Assembly: GCF_000467855.2 (NCBI RefSeq)
Contig: NZ_KI259221.1
Coordinates: 231,013-295,012 of the forward strand
DNA length: 64,000 bases
DNA from: Porphyromonas sp. oral taxon 278 str. W7784
GTDB lineage: Bacteria; Bacteroidota; Bacteroidia; Bacteroidales; Porphyromonadaceae
Direction: 5' to 3'
Of the stretch, positions 55,049 to 63,850 are shown one piece after another; the first letter of the stretch is position 1; each line of letters begins with the position of its first letter. The notes below the pieces were generated by a model, which ran no database searches, had not been told where the DNA came from, and saw only the letters and a list, made by a program, of their open reading frames with translations. Both the position numbers and the translations under genes were made by a program.

Positions 55049-55971
55049 TCGTCTACCTCTTCGCTATCCTCATGATCGGGATAGAGCTGACCCTTGCGGA
55101 TCTTCATCGGGGAGAGGCCGAACATCCTACGGCAGAAGGCCGAGAGGTAGCCCGTCGAAGAGAAGTAGTAGCGCTCAGCTATCTCGTTCAGCGACAGAGG
55201 ACTGTCGACGAGATCCTTGTAGACATGCCGTGCTCGCTGATGTAGGAGCCACTTGAGCGGAGGGATGCCGAACTCATCGTCGAACATACGGGTCAGCGCC
55301 GCGGGCGTCACTCGTATCTTCTCGGCCAGCTCCTCGACATTGCGACAGGAGAGATGGTACTTGAAGACCTGACAGCTGAATCCCATACGCTTGCAGTGGT
55401 AGTTTCTCAGGAAGTCCTCCTGCATACGGCGAGCATAGTTCATCCTCAGCAGGAGGAAGAGCTCCTGTAGCTTCACGTCGAAGAGGCGCAGATCAGAGAG
55501 CGAATACTGGAGGTACTCAAGGATCGCACTCGTCCAGAGCTCTACCCCACGAGAGAGTGGGAGCGTGGTGAGTACCTTCTCCTGTCTCATGGTCGTGATC
55601 TGGAAGCGCTTCTTGGGTCGCTCTGGGCACTGATTAGCGCAGAGATGGATGCTGGGCTGGAAGTGAAAGACCAGGCATGTCGTCTCCCCCTCCGCCTCGA
55701 TATCTACGAGCGTACCCATCGGGACAAATATCATCCGGGAGGCCTCGTAGGTCTCGGCCTCCGTCCCGCCATTGAGCGTCGTACGGATGCTCCCCGATAG
55801 CAGGAAGATGATGTAGAAGTCCCCCTCGCTCTGCAGGAGTAGATGCTCTCCCGAGGTGAGCTGTCGGTGCATCGGGATGGAGATCAGCGCTGCAGGCTGG
55901 TGCTTGAAGACAGAGTTGCCGGCGAAGAGGAGATCTTCACCTAGCTGGGTAGACTGAGTAGCGTAAGACAT
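55045..55971 (-). CDS. AraC-family transcriptional regulator
   Basis: This 308-residue regulator has an N-terminal cupin-like sensing region (SGSIRTTLNGGTEAETYEASRMIFVPMGT) and a C-terminal double helix-turn-helix (about residues 205-300, including VTPAALTRMFDDEFGIPPLKWLLHQRARHVYKDL and SLNEIAERYYFSSTGYLSAFCRRMFGLSPMKIRK). A CxNQCP segment (LCANQCPERPKKRF) near residue 115 is unusual. It is directly followed by the CPBP protease gene (4-bp overlap). The ligand is not known. Confidence 0.94.
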   Translation of the reverse strand: MSYATQSTQLGEDLLFAGNSVFKHQPAALISIPMHRQLTSGEHLLLQSEGDFYIIFLLSGSIRTTLNGGTEAETYEASRMIFVPMGTLVDIEAEGETTCLVFHFQPSIHLCANQCPERPKKRFQITTMRQEKVLTTLPLSRGVELWTSAILEYLQYSLSDLRLFDVKLQELFLLLRMNYARRMQEDFLRNYHCKRMGFSCQVFKYHLSCRNVEELAEKIRVTPAALTRMFDDEFGIPPLKWLLHQRARHVYKDLVDSPLSLNEIAERYYFSSTGYLSAFCRRMFGLSPMKIRKGQLYPDHEDSEEVDE

Positions 55972-56016
55972 AGGAGAGTAAACGAGCGGATAATAGACGG
56001 GATAAACAGGGCTAAG

Positions 56017-56556
56017 CTACAGCTCCAATAGTCCTGCGGGGATGTGCAGATAGAGTCGGTGCTCGGCGATATCTAGCCGATCGACCAGCTCCTCTGAGAT
56101 GGGGAGGACGAGCTCCTCATCGGAGTGGGTGCGTACCCTGAGGAGGGTATTGAGTGTGGAGTCATCGATCTCTTCGATCACCCCTATAGAGGCGTCGGAC
56201 GAAGCATCATAGAGCTCATAGCCCACATAGTGCTGTAGCTCGAAGAGCTCCTCAGCCTCTTCGTCGGAGAGGTAGTCTCTATCGAGCCAGACGGGGCGCC
56301 CCGTGAGGGCTTCGGCCTCCTCCTTCGTGGTGATGCCCGAGAAGGTGACGAGGTCGATCTCATCGCCCTTAGCACGGAGCTTCAGCACTCGGTAGGGGAT
56401 GAGCAGGCCCTGCTCCTCCAGCATGAGGAAGAGGGAGGTATCAGCCCCCTCCCATAGACCCGAGAGGTCTACGGAGAGCTTAGCTGATACCTCACCCTGG
56501 ATGCCGTGAGCACGCCCTAGGGTGCCGACGAACTCAAAGTCCTCCTTAGAGAGCAT
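56017..56556 (-). CDS. rimM: 16S rRNA processing protein RimM
   Basis: RimM binds S19 and helps mature the 30S subunit head. The 179-residue protein has the N-terminal beta-barrel (FEFVGTLGRAHGIQGEVSAKL) and a C-terminal PRC-barrel domain (HYVGYELYDASSDASIGVIEEIDDSTLNTLLRV). It begins 1 bp after the murA stop, so they are translated together. Length is normal. Confidence 0.95.
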   Translation of the reverse strand: MLSKEDFEFVGTLGRAHGIQGEVSAKLSVDLSGLWEGADTSLFLMLEEQGLLIPYRVLKLRAKGDEIDLVTFSGITTKEEAEALTGRPVWLDRDYLSDEEAEELFELQHYVGYELYDASSDASIGVIEEIDDSTLNTLLRVRTHSDEELVLPISEELVDRLDIAEHRLYLHIPAGLLEL

Positions 56557-56557
56557 A

Positions 56558-57868
56558 CTACAGACGAGAGATATGTGCCCCTAGGGCGTTGAGACGACCA
56601 GCGATATCCTGATAGCCTCTATCGATCTGCTCGATATTGTTGATGATACTCGTTCCCTCGGCGCTCATCGCAGCGATGAGTAGGGCGATACCAGCACGGA
56701 TATCGGGCGAAGCCATCTTAGCAGCACGGAGCTGATGCGACTTCCCGAGGCCGATGACCACAGCACGATGCGGGTCGCAGAGCATGATCTGAGCCCCCAT
56801 GTCGATGAGCTTGTCGACGAAGAAGAGGCGACTCTCAAACATCTTCTGATGGATGAGTACGCTCCCCTTAGCCTGCGTAGCAGTGACGAGGAAGACACTC
56901 AGTAGGTCAGGCGTCAGCCCTGGCCATGGAGCGTCGGCTACCGTCAGGATAGAGCCGTCCATGAAGGTATCGATCTCATAGCCGTCGGGGTGCCGTGGGA
57001 TGATCAGGTCATCACCCTCCTCCAGGATGGTGATCCCTAGACGGCGGAAGGCCTGTGGGATGATCCCGAGGTCGGGGATGCTGACATTGGTGATGCGTAG
57101 CTCCGAATTAGTCATCGCAGCCATCCCGATGAAGCTACCGATCTCGATCATATCGGGGAGCATCGTATGTTCCGCCCCATGGAGGCTCTTCACCCCTTCG
57201 ATCGTGAGGCGGTTAGAGCCAATACCTTCGATATGGGCACCCATACGTACCAGTAGCTTGGAGAGCTGCTGTAGATAGGGCTCGCAGGCAGCGTTGTAGA
57301 TCGTCGTCGTCCCTTCAGCCAGAGCTGCGGCCATGAGTATATTAGCCGTCCCCGTGACCGATGCTTCGTCGAGGAGCATGTACTTACCCCGTAGCTGGGA
57401 AGCCTCTAGAATGTAGCTCTTCTTCTCCGTATCATAGACACAGCTAGCACCAAGCTCTTGGAAGCCGATGAGGTGCGTATCCAGACGACGGCGTCCGATC
57501 TTGTCCCCCCCGGGCTTAGGGAAGACAGCGTAGCCGAAGCGACCAAGGAGGGCTCCAGCCATCAGAATAGACCCTCTGAGCGCACGTGAGCGATTGAGGA
57601 ACTCCTCGCTGTGCAGATAGTCGATGTTGATCTCATCTGCCTGGAAGCTATAGCTCCCATCATCACTGAGCTTGGTGACCTTCACCCCGATCTGACGCAG
57701 CAGGTCGATGAGGTTGTTGACGTCGAGGATATTGGGGATGTTATGGATGGTCACTACCTCTGGAGTGAGGAGTACCGCAGAGATGATCTGTAGCGCTTCG
57801 TTCTTGGCGCCTTGGGGGCGAATACTGCCCTGGAGGGAGTGTCCCCCTTCGATTACGTAGGATGCCAT
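56558..57868 (-). CDS. murA: UDP-N-acetylglucosamine 1-carboxyvinyltransferase, Asp-type active site
   Basis: MurA starts peptidoglycan synthesis by adding enolpyruvate to UDP-GlcNAc. The 436-residue protein has QGAKNEAL (Lys 22) and the flexible loop KPGGDKIGRRRLDTHLIGF. The loop position that is Cys 115 in E. coli is Asp here (residue 122, codon 57503-57505). Cys-to-Asp enzymes of other bacteria are active but not alkylated by fosfomycin. The gene follows DUF4290 by 20 bp and abuts rimM. Confidence 0.96.
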   Translation of the reverse strand: MASYVIEGGHSLQGSIRPQGAKNEALQIISAVLLTPEVVTIHNIPNILDVNNLIDLLRQIGVKVTKLSDDGSYSFQADEINIDYLHSEEFLNRSRALRGSILMAGALLGRFGYAVFPKPGGDKIGRRRLDTHLIGFQELGASCVYDTEKKSYILEASQLRGKYMLLDEASVTGTANILMAAALAEGTTTIYNAACEPYLQQLSKLLVRMGAHIEGIGSNRLTIEGVKSLHGAEHTMLPDMIEIGSFIGMAAMTNSELRITNVSIPDLGIIPQAFRRLGITILEEGDDLIIPRHPDGYEIDTFMDGSILTVADAPWPGLTPDLLSVFLVTATQAKGSVLIHQKMFESRLFFVDKLIDMGAQIMLCDPHRAVVIGLGKSHQLRAAKMASPDIRAGIALLIAAMSAEGTSIINNIEQIDRGYQDIAGRLNALGAHISRL

Positions 57869-57888
57869 GTAGGGTCTAGTGGAGCGTT

Positions 57889-58497
57889 CTATTTCTTCTT
57901 GCCCTTCTTGCTATTGATGGGCTTCTGTAGCTTGCCAGGCTTGTCGATGGTGTTGGGGTTGATGTTGAGCTTACAGTTCTCAGGGGTGAGGAGGATCTGA
58001 CCATCCGATAGCTCGAAGAGGTCCTTGAAGATCTTGATGTCCTCGACGTTCTCTTGGTTCCAAGTCATGTAGTCCCTCTTCATCTGCAGGGCGATGAAGT
58101 ACTCAGCCGCTGCACGCTCAGGGCCCATCTCCATCTGGCACACCCGCTGGATCATGCCCTCGATGAAGTGCCCGTAGTAGCGGTACTTGATGAAGTGTCC
58201 TGGGTAGTCGGGCTTCTGTGACTGGTGGAGGATCGCCTCTCTGGTGATCGTACCCTCAGGGTAGTCGACGTCGAGATCGAAGTCTGCCATGATCGCCAGA
58301 TGATCCCAGTAGATCGTCTCCTTGTCAGCACCAGCCCCCTTCTCGGGGACTATAGCCTCCATGGCCCGGATGATGCTCCGTGCGCAGGCGTTGCACTCCT
58401 CACGGTCTTCGATCCCCTTGCAGTGGGCTACCATATTCTGGATATGACGGCCGTACTCGGGGAGGATGATCGGAGGTAGCTGATTGTTGTATTCCAT
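57889..58497 (-). CDS. DUF4290 family protein
   Basis: This 202-residue protein of unknown function is conserved in Bacteroidota, usually next to murA and rimM as here. Conserved-looking parts are YNNQLPPIILPEYGRHIQNM, the cysteine pair ECNAC (about residues 34-38), WDHLAIMADFDLDVDYP and YRYYGHFIEGMI. The tail is Lys-rich. It lacks signal and membrane segments. A cell-envelope or ribosome link is guessed from neighbours only. Confidence 0.9.
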   Translation of the reverse strand: MEYNNQLPPIILPEYGRHIQNMVAHCKGIEDREECNACARSIIRAMEAIVPEKGAGADKETIYWDHLAIMADFDLDVDYPEGTITREAILHQSQKPDYPGHFIKYRYYGHFIEGMIQRVCQMEMGPERAAAEYFIALQMKRDYMTWNQENVEDIKIFKDLFELSDGQILLTPENCKLNINPNTIDKPGKLQKPINSKKGKKK

Positions 58498-58505
58498 GCT
58501 TCTAG

Positions 58506-59852
58506 TTATTGGAGGCGGGACTTGATCGCACGGGTTTCTTCCTCGAAGCCAGGCTTCTCCAGTAGGGCAAACATGTTCTTCTTGTAGGCCTCCACCCCAG
58601 GCTGATTGAAGGGGTTCACCTCGAGCATATAGCCACTGATACCGACAGCCTTCTCAAAGAAGTAGAAGAGCTGACCGATGTAGTAGGCATCGAGTCGAGG
58701 TAGGACGATGCGGATGTTGGGCACACCGCCATCGATATGAGCAACACGCACTCCGAGCTCGGCCATCTTATTGACCTCGTCGACACGCTTACCTGCCAGA
58801 TAATTCAGACCATCGAGATTAGCTTCGTCCTGCTCGATGCGTAGCTCGCTATTGGGCTCGGCGATGCTGATGATCGTCTCGAAGATATTGCGCTCACCCT
58901 CCTGGATCCACTGACCCATGGAGTGGAGGTCGGCAGAGAAGTCGACAGCGGCATTGAAGATCCCCTTATGGTCCTTCCCTTCGCTCTCGCCGTAGAGTTG
59001 CTTCCACCATTCACCGATGTAATGTAGGCGAGGATGGAAGTTCCCCAAGATCTCGATCTTCTTACCTACATGGTAGAGGCTATTGCGTGCGGCAGCGTAC
59101 AGAGCTGCGGGATTCTGATCGAAGGGTACAGACTCATCTACCAGAGCCTTCATCTCACGGGCACCACGGACGAGCTCACGGATGTCGAAGCCAGCCACGG
59201 CGATAGGCAGGAGACCTACGGGCGTGAGCACAGAGAAGCGCCCACCGATATCGTCGGGGATGATGAAGGTCTTGTAGCCCTCCTTGTCAGCGAGGGTACG
59301 TAGGGCACCACGAGCCTTGTCGGTGACGGCGATGATGCGCTCACGAGCCTCCTCTCTACCGACCTGCTTCTCCAGCAGAGCTTTGAGGATACGGAAGGCG
59401 ATAGCGGGCTCCGTCGTCGTACCACTCTTGGAGATATTGATCAGACCGAAGCGCTTGTCCTGCAGGAAGTCGACGAGTTCGCTGAGGTAGTCCTCACCAA
59501 TATTGTGCCCTGCGAAGATGACCTGAGGGGCAGAGTGCTCCCGACGGTACGCCTCGAAGGAGGGTGTCAGAGCCTCGATGACAGCACGAGCACCGAGGTA
59601 GCTCCCCCCGATACCGATGCTGACGACATAGTCACAGCGCTGCTGGAGGTCACAAGCGGCCTCCTCGATAGCAGAGCAGTCAGCGTCGCTGATCTCATTG
59701 GGCAGGTTGATCCAGCCGAGGAAGTCATTCCCCAGCCCTGTAGCGGTGTGTAGCTGATGCTGATACTGGTCGCTCTTCTCCCGCCAAGCTTCTACAGCCT
59801 CGGCAGGGACAGTAGCATAGATCCCGGAGAGGTCTAGTGTGAGAGTCTTCAT
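58506..59852 (-). CDS. pgi: Glucose-6-phosphate isomerase
   Basis: Pgi interconverts glucose 6-phosphate and fructose 6-phosphate. The 448-residue protein is of the shorter bacterial type, with [18 protein letters not shown], the [15 protein letters not shown] motif, [22 protein letters not shown] and the catalytic [24 protein letters not shown] region. It is the first gene of the run pgi-DUF4290-murA-rimM-araC-CPBP-pyrC. A structured leader of about 155 nt lies between it and its -7 box. Confidence 0.97.
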   Translation of the reverse strand: MKTLTLDLSGIYATVPAEAVEAWREKSDQYQHQLHTATGLGNDFLGWINLPNEISDADCSAIEEAACDLQQRCDYVVSIGIGGSYLGARAVIEALTPSFEAYRREHSAPQVIFAGHNIGEDYLSELVDFLQDKRFGLINISKSGTTTEPAIAFRILKALLEKQVGREEARERIIAVTDKARGALRTLADKEGYKTFIIPDDIGGRFSVLTPVGLLPIAVAGFDIRELVRGAREMKALVDESVPFDQNPAALYAAARNSLYHVGKKIEILGNFHPRLHYIGEWWKQLYGESEGKDHKGIFNAAVDFSADLHSMGQWIQEGERNIFETIISIAEPNSELRIEQDEANLDGLNYLAGKRVDEVNKMAELGVRVAHIDGGVPNIRIVLPRLDAYYIGQLFYFFEKAVGISGYMLEVNPFNQPGVEAYKKNMFALLEKPGFEEETRAIKSRLQ

Positions 59853-59880
59853 TGTCTTATGCTTATAATTTTTCCTTTAT

Positions 59881-60000
59881 GTCTGATTGTCGACACTAGT
59901 CGCCTCCCCTCAAGCGAAGGGTGCATACATCCGAAGCGATCTCGTAGCACCTAGTGTCACATACCCTTGGAGTCCGCTAGCGAAAGAGCCGACAGACTAC
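59881..60000 (-). ncRNA. Possible structured leader of pgi
   Basis: On the minus strand, GACACTAG (59958-59951) pairs perfectly with CTAGTGTC (59899-59892). Inside it are GTGC/GCAC (59950-59947 with 59924-59921), extended by TAC/GTA, and a small CCT/AGG hairpin, giving a three-way junction. Outside it, GTCTG (59997-59993) pairs with CAGAC (59885-59881). Weaker than the metK leader; found by eye. Confidence 0.4.
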
Positions 60001-60011
60001 AAGTATTCACA

Positions 60012-60019
60012 CAAAGGTA
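60012..60019 (-). promoter_or_regulatory. -7 box for the pgi run
   Basis: On the minus strand this reads TACCTTTG, a full TAnnTTTG match, about 160 bp before pgi. It may drive the whole run down to pyrC. Confidence 0.55.
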
Positions 60020-60084
60020 CTAAAAAGCCTCTATACCTTTAATTAAGGTAATTTCCGCTAAAGAATATCCGCCCTCTAGAGGTA

Positions 60085-60168
60085 CCCATTCATGGGTCGT
60101 CGAGGTGACCCATGAATGGGTCGGTCGAGTACCCCATGCATGGGTGACCCCAGCGACCCATGTATGGG
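60085..60168. repeat. 24-bp-period palindromic repeat array (family 1, copy D)
   Basis: Four cores start at 60085, 60109, 60133 and 60157, exactly 24 bp apart: CCCATTCATGGG, CCCATGAATGGG, CCCATGCATGGG and CCCATGTATGGG. It lies in the 549-bp divergent region between pgi and the phosphodiesterase gene, between the two promoters. Confidence 0.92.
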
Positions 60169-60279
60169 GTAGTCTTGCGGGGTAGTGTCGGCCGTCTCAT
60201 TCCTCTGAGGTCGGAGGCCGAAGTTCACTCTGGAGGGTATACACCCACTCCTCTAGCCGAACGCCAGAGGAGGCTTGCC

Positions 60280-60310
60280 TTGGGGGGAAGTGGCATTTTC
60301 ACTAACTTTG
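60280..60310 (+). promoter_or_regulatory. Promoter of the phosphodiesterase gene (-33 TTG, -7 TAACTTTG)
   Basis: TTG at 60280-60282, a 20-bp spacer, then TAACTTTG at 60303-60310. Both elements and their spacing match the Bacteroidota consensus, the most complete example in the window. The start codon is 92 bp downstream. Confidence 0.65.
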
Positions 60311-60401
60311 TGGATAAGAAAATGATAGGAATTTGCCCTCACCTAGCATCGGGGGTATCTACTCCCATCACCTGTCGATCACAGAATACATATCCTAGAT
60401 A

Positions 60402-61655
60402 ATGAAGTCGAGTCTCAGTGCGCTCGTCTGCGCTACTGCCTTAGCCACAGCTGCCCTTGTCGCCTGTGGGACGAGTAAGCCTCGTCAATCCACCCTTAGC
60501 TCCCTCACCCCTCGATCCGACCGCTATGTCGTGATCCTCTCCCTCGACGGCTTCCGTGCCGACTACCAGGGACGAGCCCATACCCCCAACCTCGATCAGA
60601 TGGACCGGGAGGGGCTCTCGGGAAGCTTCCGACCCTCCTACCCTACCCTGACCTTCCCCAACCACTATGCGATGGCTACGGGGCGCTACCCGAATAACCA
60701 CGGGCTCATCGGCAATGAGTTCTGGGACGAGCGTGGTGCCCACTATCGTCTCGGCGACCGTAAGGCTGTCGAAGACCCAGCCTTCTACAAGGGCGAGCCC
60801 CTGTGGAATGTAGCTCGACGCCACGGGCTGAAGTCAGCTAGCTTCTTCTGGGTAGGTAGTGAGACACCCATCGGAGGCCATCACCCTGACCGCTGGAAGC
60901 GATTCAACGACAAGGTACCCTATACCGACCGAGCAGACTCGGTGATCAGCTGGCTCAACCTCCCCCTAGCAGAGCGCCCACGCCTACTGATGTGGTACAT
61001 CGAGGAGCCCGACCATACAGGTCACCACGAAGGGCCAGAGTCCCCCAAGACGCTCCGTATGGTCGAGAAGATGGACTCTGTCATCGGCTACTTCCGCTCC
61101 AAGCTCGCTAAGCTCCCCGTCCGAGACCAAGTAGACTTCATCCTCGTCTCTGACCACGGGATGCAGTCCTTTGACAGATCAAAGGCTGTGAATCTGGCTG
61201 ATTACCTCCCCCTCGACAGCTTTGAGCATGTCGCCACAGGGCCATTTACCCACCTCTATCCGAAGAAGGGCTACACCGAGACGGCCTACAAGATCCTGAA
61301 GACCGTCCCCCATATCTCCGTCTACCGCAAGGGTGAGCTCCCAGAGCGCCTACACTTCGGTAGCAGTCCTCGCATCGGCGAACTTGTCCTCCTGGCGGAC
61401 CTCGGCACACAGATCTTCTTCAACCCACAGGGCATACCCGCCGACTTCCTTCGTGCAGGGCATGGCTTCGACAACAAGCACCCCGAGATGTATGCGGTAT
61501 TCAAGGCTGTCGGCCCTGACTTCAAGGCTGGGCGTCACCTCTCCGCTCCCATCCCCAACATCACACTCTACCCGCTCGTCTGCAAGATCCTAGGGATCAC
61601 CCCTGGCGAGCATGATGCCGACGAGTCACTCGCCGAGACCCTCACCAAGAGATAG
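60402..61655 (+). CDS. Nucleotide pyrophosphatase/phosphodiesterase (NPP) lipoprotein
   Basis: NPP enzymes of the alkaline phosphatase superfamily hydrolyse nucleotide diphosphate or phosphodiester bonds. The 417-residue protein has lipobox ALVAC (Cys 22), then SLDGFR (metal Asp 49), the nucleophile in YPTLTFPNHYAMATG (Thr 84), NNHGLIGNEFWD, DHTGHHEGPES and VSDHGM metal motifs, plus GHGFDNKHPEM. All active-site motifs are present. Anchored outside the cytoplasm, it could hydrolyse nucleotides or oligonucleotide ends freed by the nucleases at 10.2-18 kb. Confidence 0.93.
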   Translation: MKSSLSALVCATALATAALVACGTSKPRQSTLSSLTPRSDRYVVILSLDGFRADYQGRAHTPNLDQMDREGLSGSFRPSYPTLTFPNHYAMATGRYPNNHGLIGNEFWDERGAHYRLGDRKAVEDPAFYKGEPLWNVARRHGLKSASFFWVGSETPIGGHHPDRWKRFNDKVPYTDRADSVISWLNLPLAERPRLLMWYIEEPDHTGHHEGPESPKTLRMVEKMDSVIGYFRSKLAKLPVRDQVDFILVSDHGMQSFDRSKAVNLADYLPLDSFEHVATGPFTHLYPKKGYTETAYKILKTVPHISVYRKGELPERLHFGSSPRIGELVLLADLGTQIFFNPQGIPADFLRAGHGFDNKHPEMYAVFKAVGPDFKAGRHLSAPIPNITLYPLVCKILGITPGEHDADESLAETLTKR

Positions 61656-61665
61656 CCACCTCCCC

Positions 61666-62223
61666 ATGATCATCGCTCAGCAAAAGCGCAAGGAGAACAT
61701 CGCCGAATACCTCCTCTACATGTGGCAGGTAGAGGACCTCATCCGTGCCACAGGTGTCTCCATCGAGGGCGTAGAGGAGCATCTCCTGCCCCGCTATGAC
61801 GTCGACGAGGAGACCCGACAGGCTATACGCACTTGGTACCAAGAGCTCATCGACATGATGCGCTCCGAGGGCAAGGTGAAGTCAGGTCACCTAGATGTCA
61901 ACCGCATCGTACTGATGCAGCTCGAGGAGCTCCATCGTAGACTCCTCGGGAGCGCTAACGACATCGTCTACTCGGGGTTGCATCTGCAGATCCTCCCCGC
62001 CCTTATCCAGCTACGCACGAAGGGCAACCACGAGGGGGAGAGCGATCTAGAGACCTGCTTCAATGCGCTCTATGGCTACATCACTCTCAGCCTCCAGCAG
62101 AGGGAGGTGAGCGAAGAGACAAAGAAGTCAATGAAGCAGATCAGTGCCCTCCTGGCCCTCCTAGCCCATCGCTACAAGATGGAGCAAGAAGGCCTCGACC
62201 TCGAGACCAATCCGAATAATTAG
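61666..62223 (+). CDS. DUF4924 family protein
   Basis: This 185-residue Bacteroidota protein is of unknown function. I start it at ATG 61666 ([28 protein letters not shown]), the usual family start. An in-frame upstream ATG at 61612 adds 18 Pro/Ser-rich residues that overlap the phosphodiesterase gene. It is mainly helical and soluble. It lies 10 bp after the phosphodiesterase gene and 11 bp before prfC, so it is probably co-transcribed. Confidence 0.85.
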   Translation: MIIAQQKRKENIAEYLLYMWQVEDLIRATGVSIEGVEEHLLPRYDVDEETRQAIRTWYQELIDMMRSEGKVKSGHLDVNRIVLMQLEELHRRLLGSANDIVYSGLHLQILPALIQLRTKGNHEGESDLETCFNALYGYITLSLQQREVSEETKKSMKQISALLALLAHRYKMEQEGLDLETNPNN

Positions 62224-62234
62224 ACCAACCCTAT

Positions 62235-63821
62235 ATGTACGAATACAAGACCGAGATAGATCAGCGACGCACCTTCGCCATCATCAGCCACCCTGACGCA
62301 GGGAAGACGACCCTCACCGAGAAGCTACTCCTCTTCGGGGGAGCTATCCATGTAGCAGGAGCCGTCAAGAGCAACAAGATCAAGAAGACCGCCACAAGTG
62401 ACTGGATGGAGATCGAGAAGCAACGTGGGATCTCTGTAGCTACCTCGGTCATGGGCTTCGAGTATGCAGGCCACAAGATCAATATCCTTGATACTCCAGG
62501 TCACCAAGACTTCGCAGAGGACACCTTCCGCACACTTACCGCCGTCGATAGCGTCATCATCGTCATCGACAGCGCTAAGGGGGTAGAGACCCAGACCCGC
62601 CGACTCATGGAGGTCTGCCGTATGCGTAAGACTCCCGTGATGGTCTTCATCAATAAGCTTGACCGTGAGGGACAGGATCCCTTTGACCTGCTGGATGAGA
62701 TCGAGCGAGAGCTCCAGATCCATGTGCGCCCCCTCTCCTGGCCTATCGATATGGGACAGCGCTTCCGTGGCGTGTACAACATCCACGAGGGAGCACTCAA
62801 CCTCTTCACACCTGACAAGCAGCGCATCACCGAGAGTGTCACCATCACCGACCTGACCTCTCCCGAGCTGGAGGAGCATATCACCCCCGAGCAGGCAGAG
62901 AAGCTACGTACCGACCTCGAGCTAGTAGACGGCGTCTACCCTACCTTCGATCGGGAGGAGTACCTAGCAGGGGAGATCGCCCCCGTCTTCTTTGGTTCGG
63001 CGCTCAACAACTTCGGGGTACAGGAGCTCCTCAACTGCTTCATCGAGATCGCTCCCTCCCCACGACCCGTACGAGCCGAAGAGCGTGAAGTCTCTCCCTA
63101 CGAACCCACCTTCACAGGCTTCGTCTTCAAGATACATGCCAACATGGACCCCAACCACCGTAGCTGTATCGCCTTCATCAAGATCTGCTCAGGTCGCTTC
63201 GAGCGCAATGCCAACTACAAGCATATCCGTCTGGGGAAGACGATGAAGTTCAACAGCCCCACCGCCTTTATGGCACAGCGCAAGGAGACGGTAGATGAGG
63301 CCTTCGCAGGCGACATCATCGGGCTACCCGACACGGGTAACTTCCGTATTGGCGATACCATCACTGCCGGCGAGGACCTTCACTTCAAGGGGCTCCCCAG
63401 CTTCTCACCTGAGCTCTTCAAGTACATCGAGAATCAGGATCCGATGAAGACCAAGCAACTAGCCAAGGGGATCGAACAGCTGATGGGCGAAGGGGTAGCA
63501 CAGCTCTTCGTCAATCAGTTCAATGGCCGCAAGATCATCGGCACCGTGGGTCAGCTACAGTTCGAAGTCATCCAGTACCGCCTGCTCCACGAATATGGGG
63601 CGGCCTGTCGCTGGGAGCCTATCAACCTCTACAAGGCCTGCTGGATCGAGAGCGACGACCCACAGGAGCTCGAGAACTTCAAGAAGCGTAAGTCGCAGTT
63701 CATGGCCAAGGATATCGCTGGCCGTGATGTCTACCTAGCTGACTCGGGCTATGTACTCTCCATGGCTCAGCAGGACTTCCCTAAGATCCGATTCCACTTC
63801 ACCTCGGAGTTCGGTCAGTAA
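62235..63821 (+). CDS. prfC: Peptide chain release factor 3
   Basis: RF3 is a GTPase that removes RF1/RF2 from the ribosome after termination. The 528-residue protein shows the G1 motif [13 protein letters not shown]3 [13 protein letters not shown]4 NKLD and the RF3-typical [13 protein letters not shown] stretch. Domain III ends with [23 protein letters not shown]. It is cytoplasmic. prmC, which modifies RF1/RF2, is elsewhere in the window. Confidence 0.97.
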   Translation: MYEYKTEIDQRRTFAIISHPDAGKTTLTEKLLLFGGAIHVAGAVKSNKIKKTATSDWMEIEKQRGISVATSVMGFEYAGHKINILDTPGHQDFAEDTFRTLTAVDSVIIVIDSAKGVETQTRRLMEVCRMRKTPVMVFINKLDREGQDPFDLLDEIERELQIHVRPLSWPIDMGQRFRGVYNIHEGALNLFTPDKQRITESVTITDLTSPELEEHITPEQAEKLRTDLELVDGVYPTFDREEYLAGEIAPVFFGSALNNFGVQELLNCFIEIAPSPRPVRAEEREVSPYEPTFTGFVFKIHANMDPNHRSCIAFIKICSGRFERNANYKHIRLGKTMKFNSPTAFMAQRKETVDEAFAGDIIGLPDTGNFRIGDTITAGEDLHFKGLPSFSPELFKYIENQDPMKTKQLAKGIEQLMGEGVAQLFVNQFNGRKIIGTVGQLQFEVIQYRLLHEYGAACRWEPINLYKACWIESDDPQELENFKKRKSQFMAKDIAGRDVYLADSGYVLSMAQQDFPKIRFHFTSEFGQ

Positions 63822-63850
63822 GCATATTCTCTCAATTTACTAACATACTA

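Noticed and set aside
61612-61665. 18-residue N-terminal extension of the DUF4924 protein
   Set aside because: It lies inside the phosphodiesterase gene and is Pro/Ser-rich; the family start is [15 protein letters not shown].
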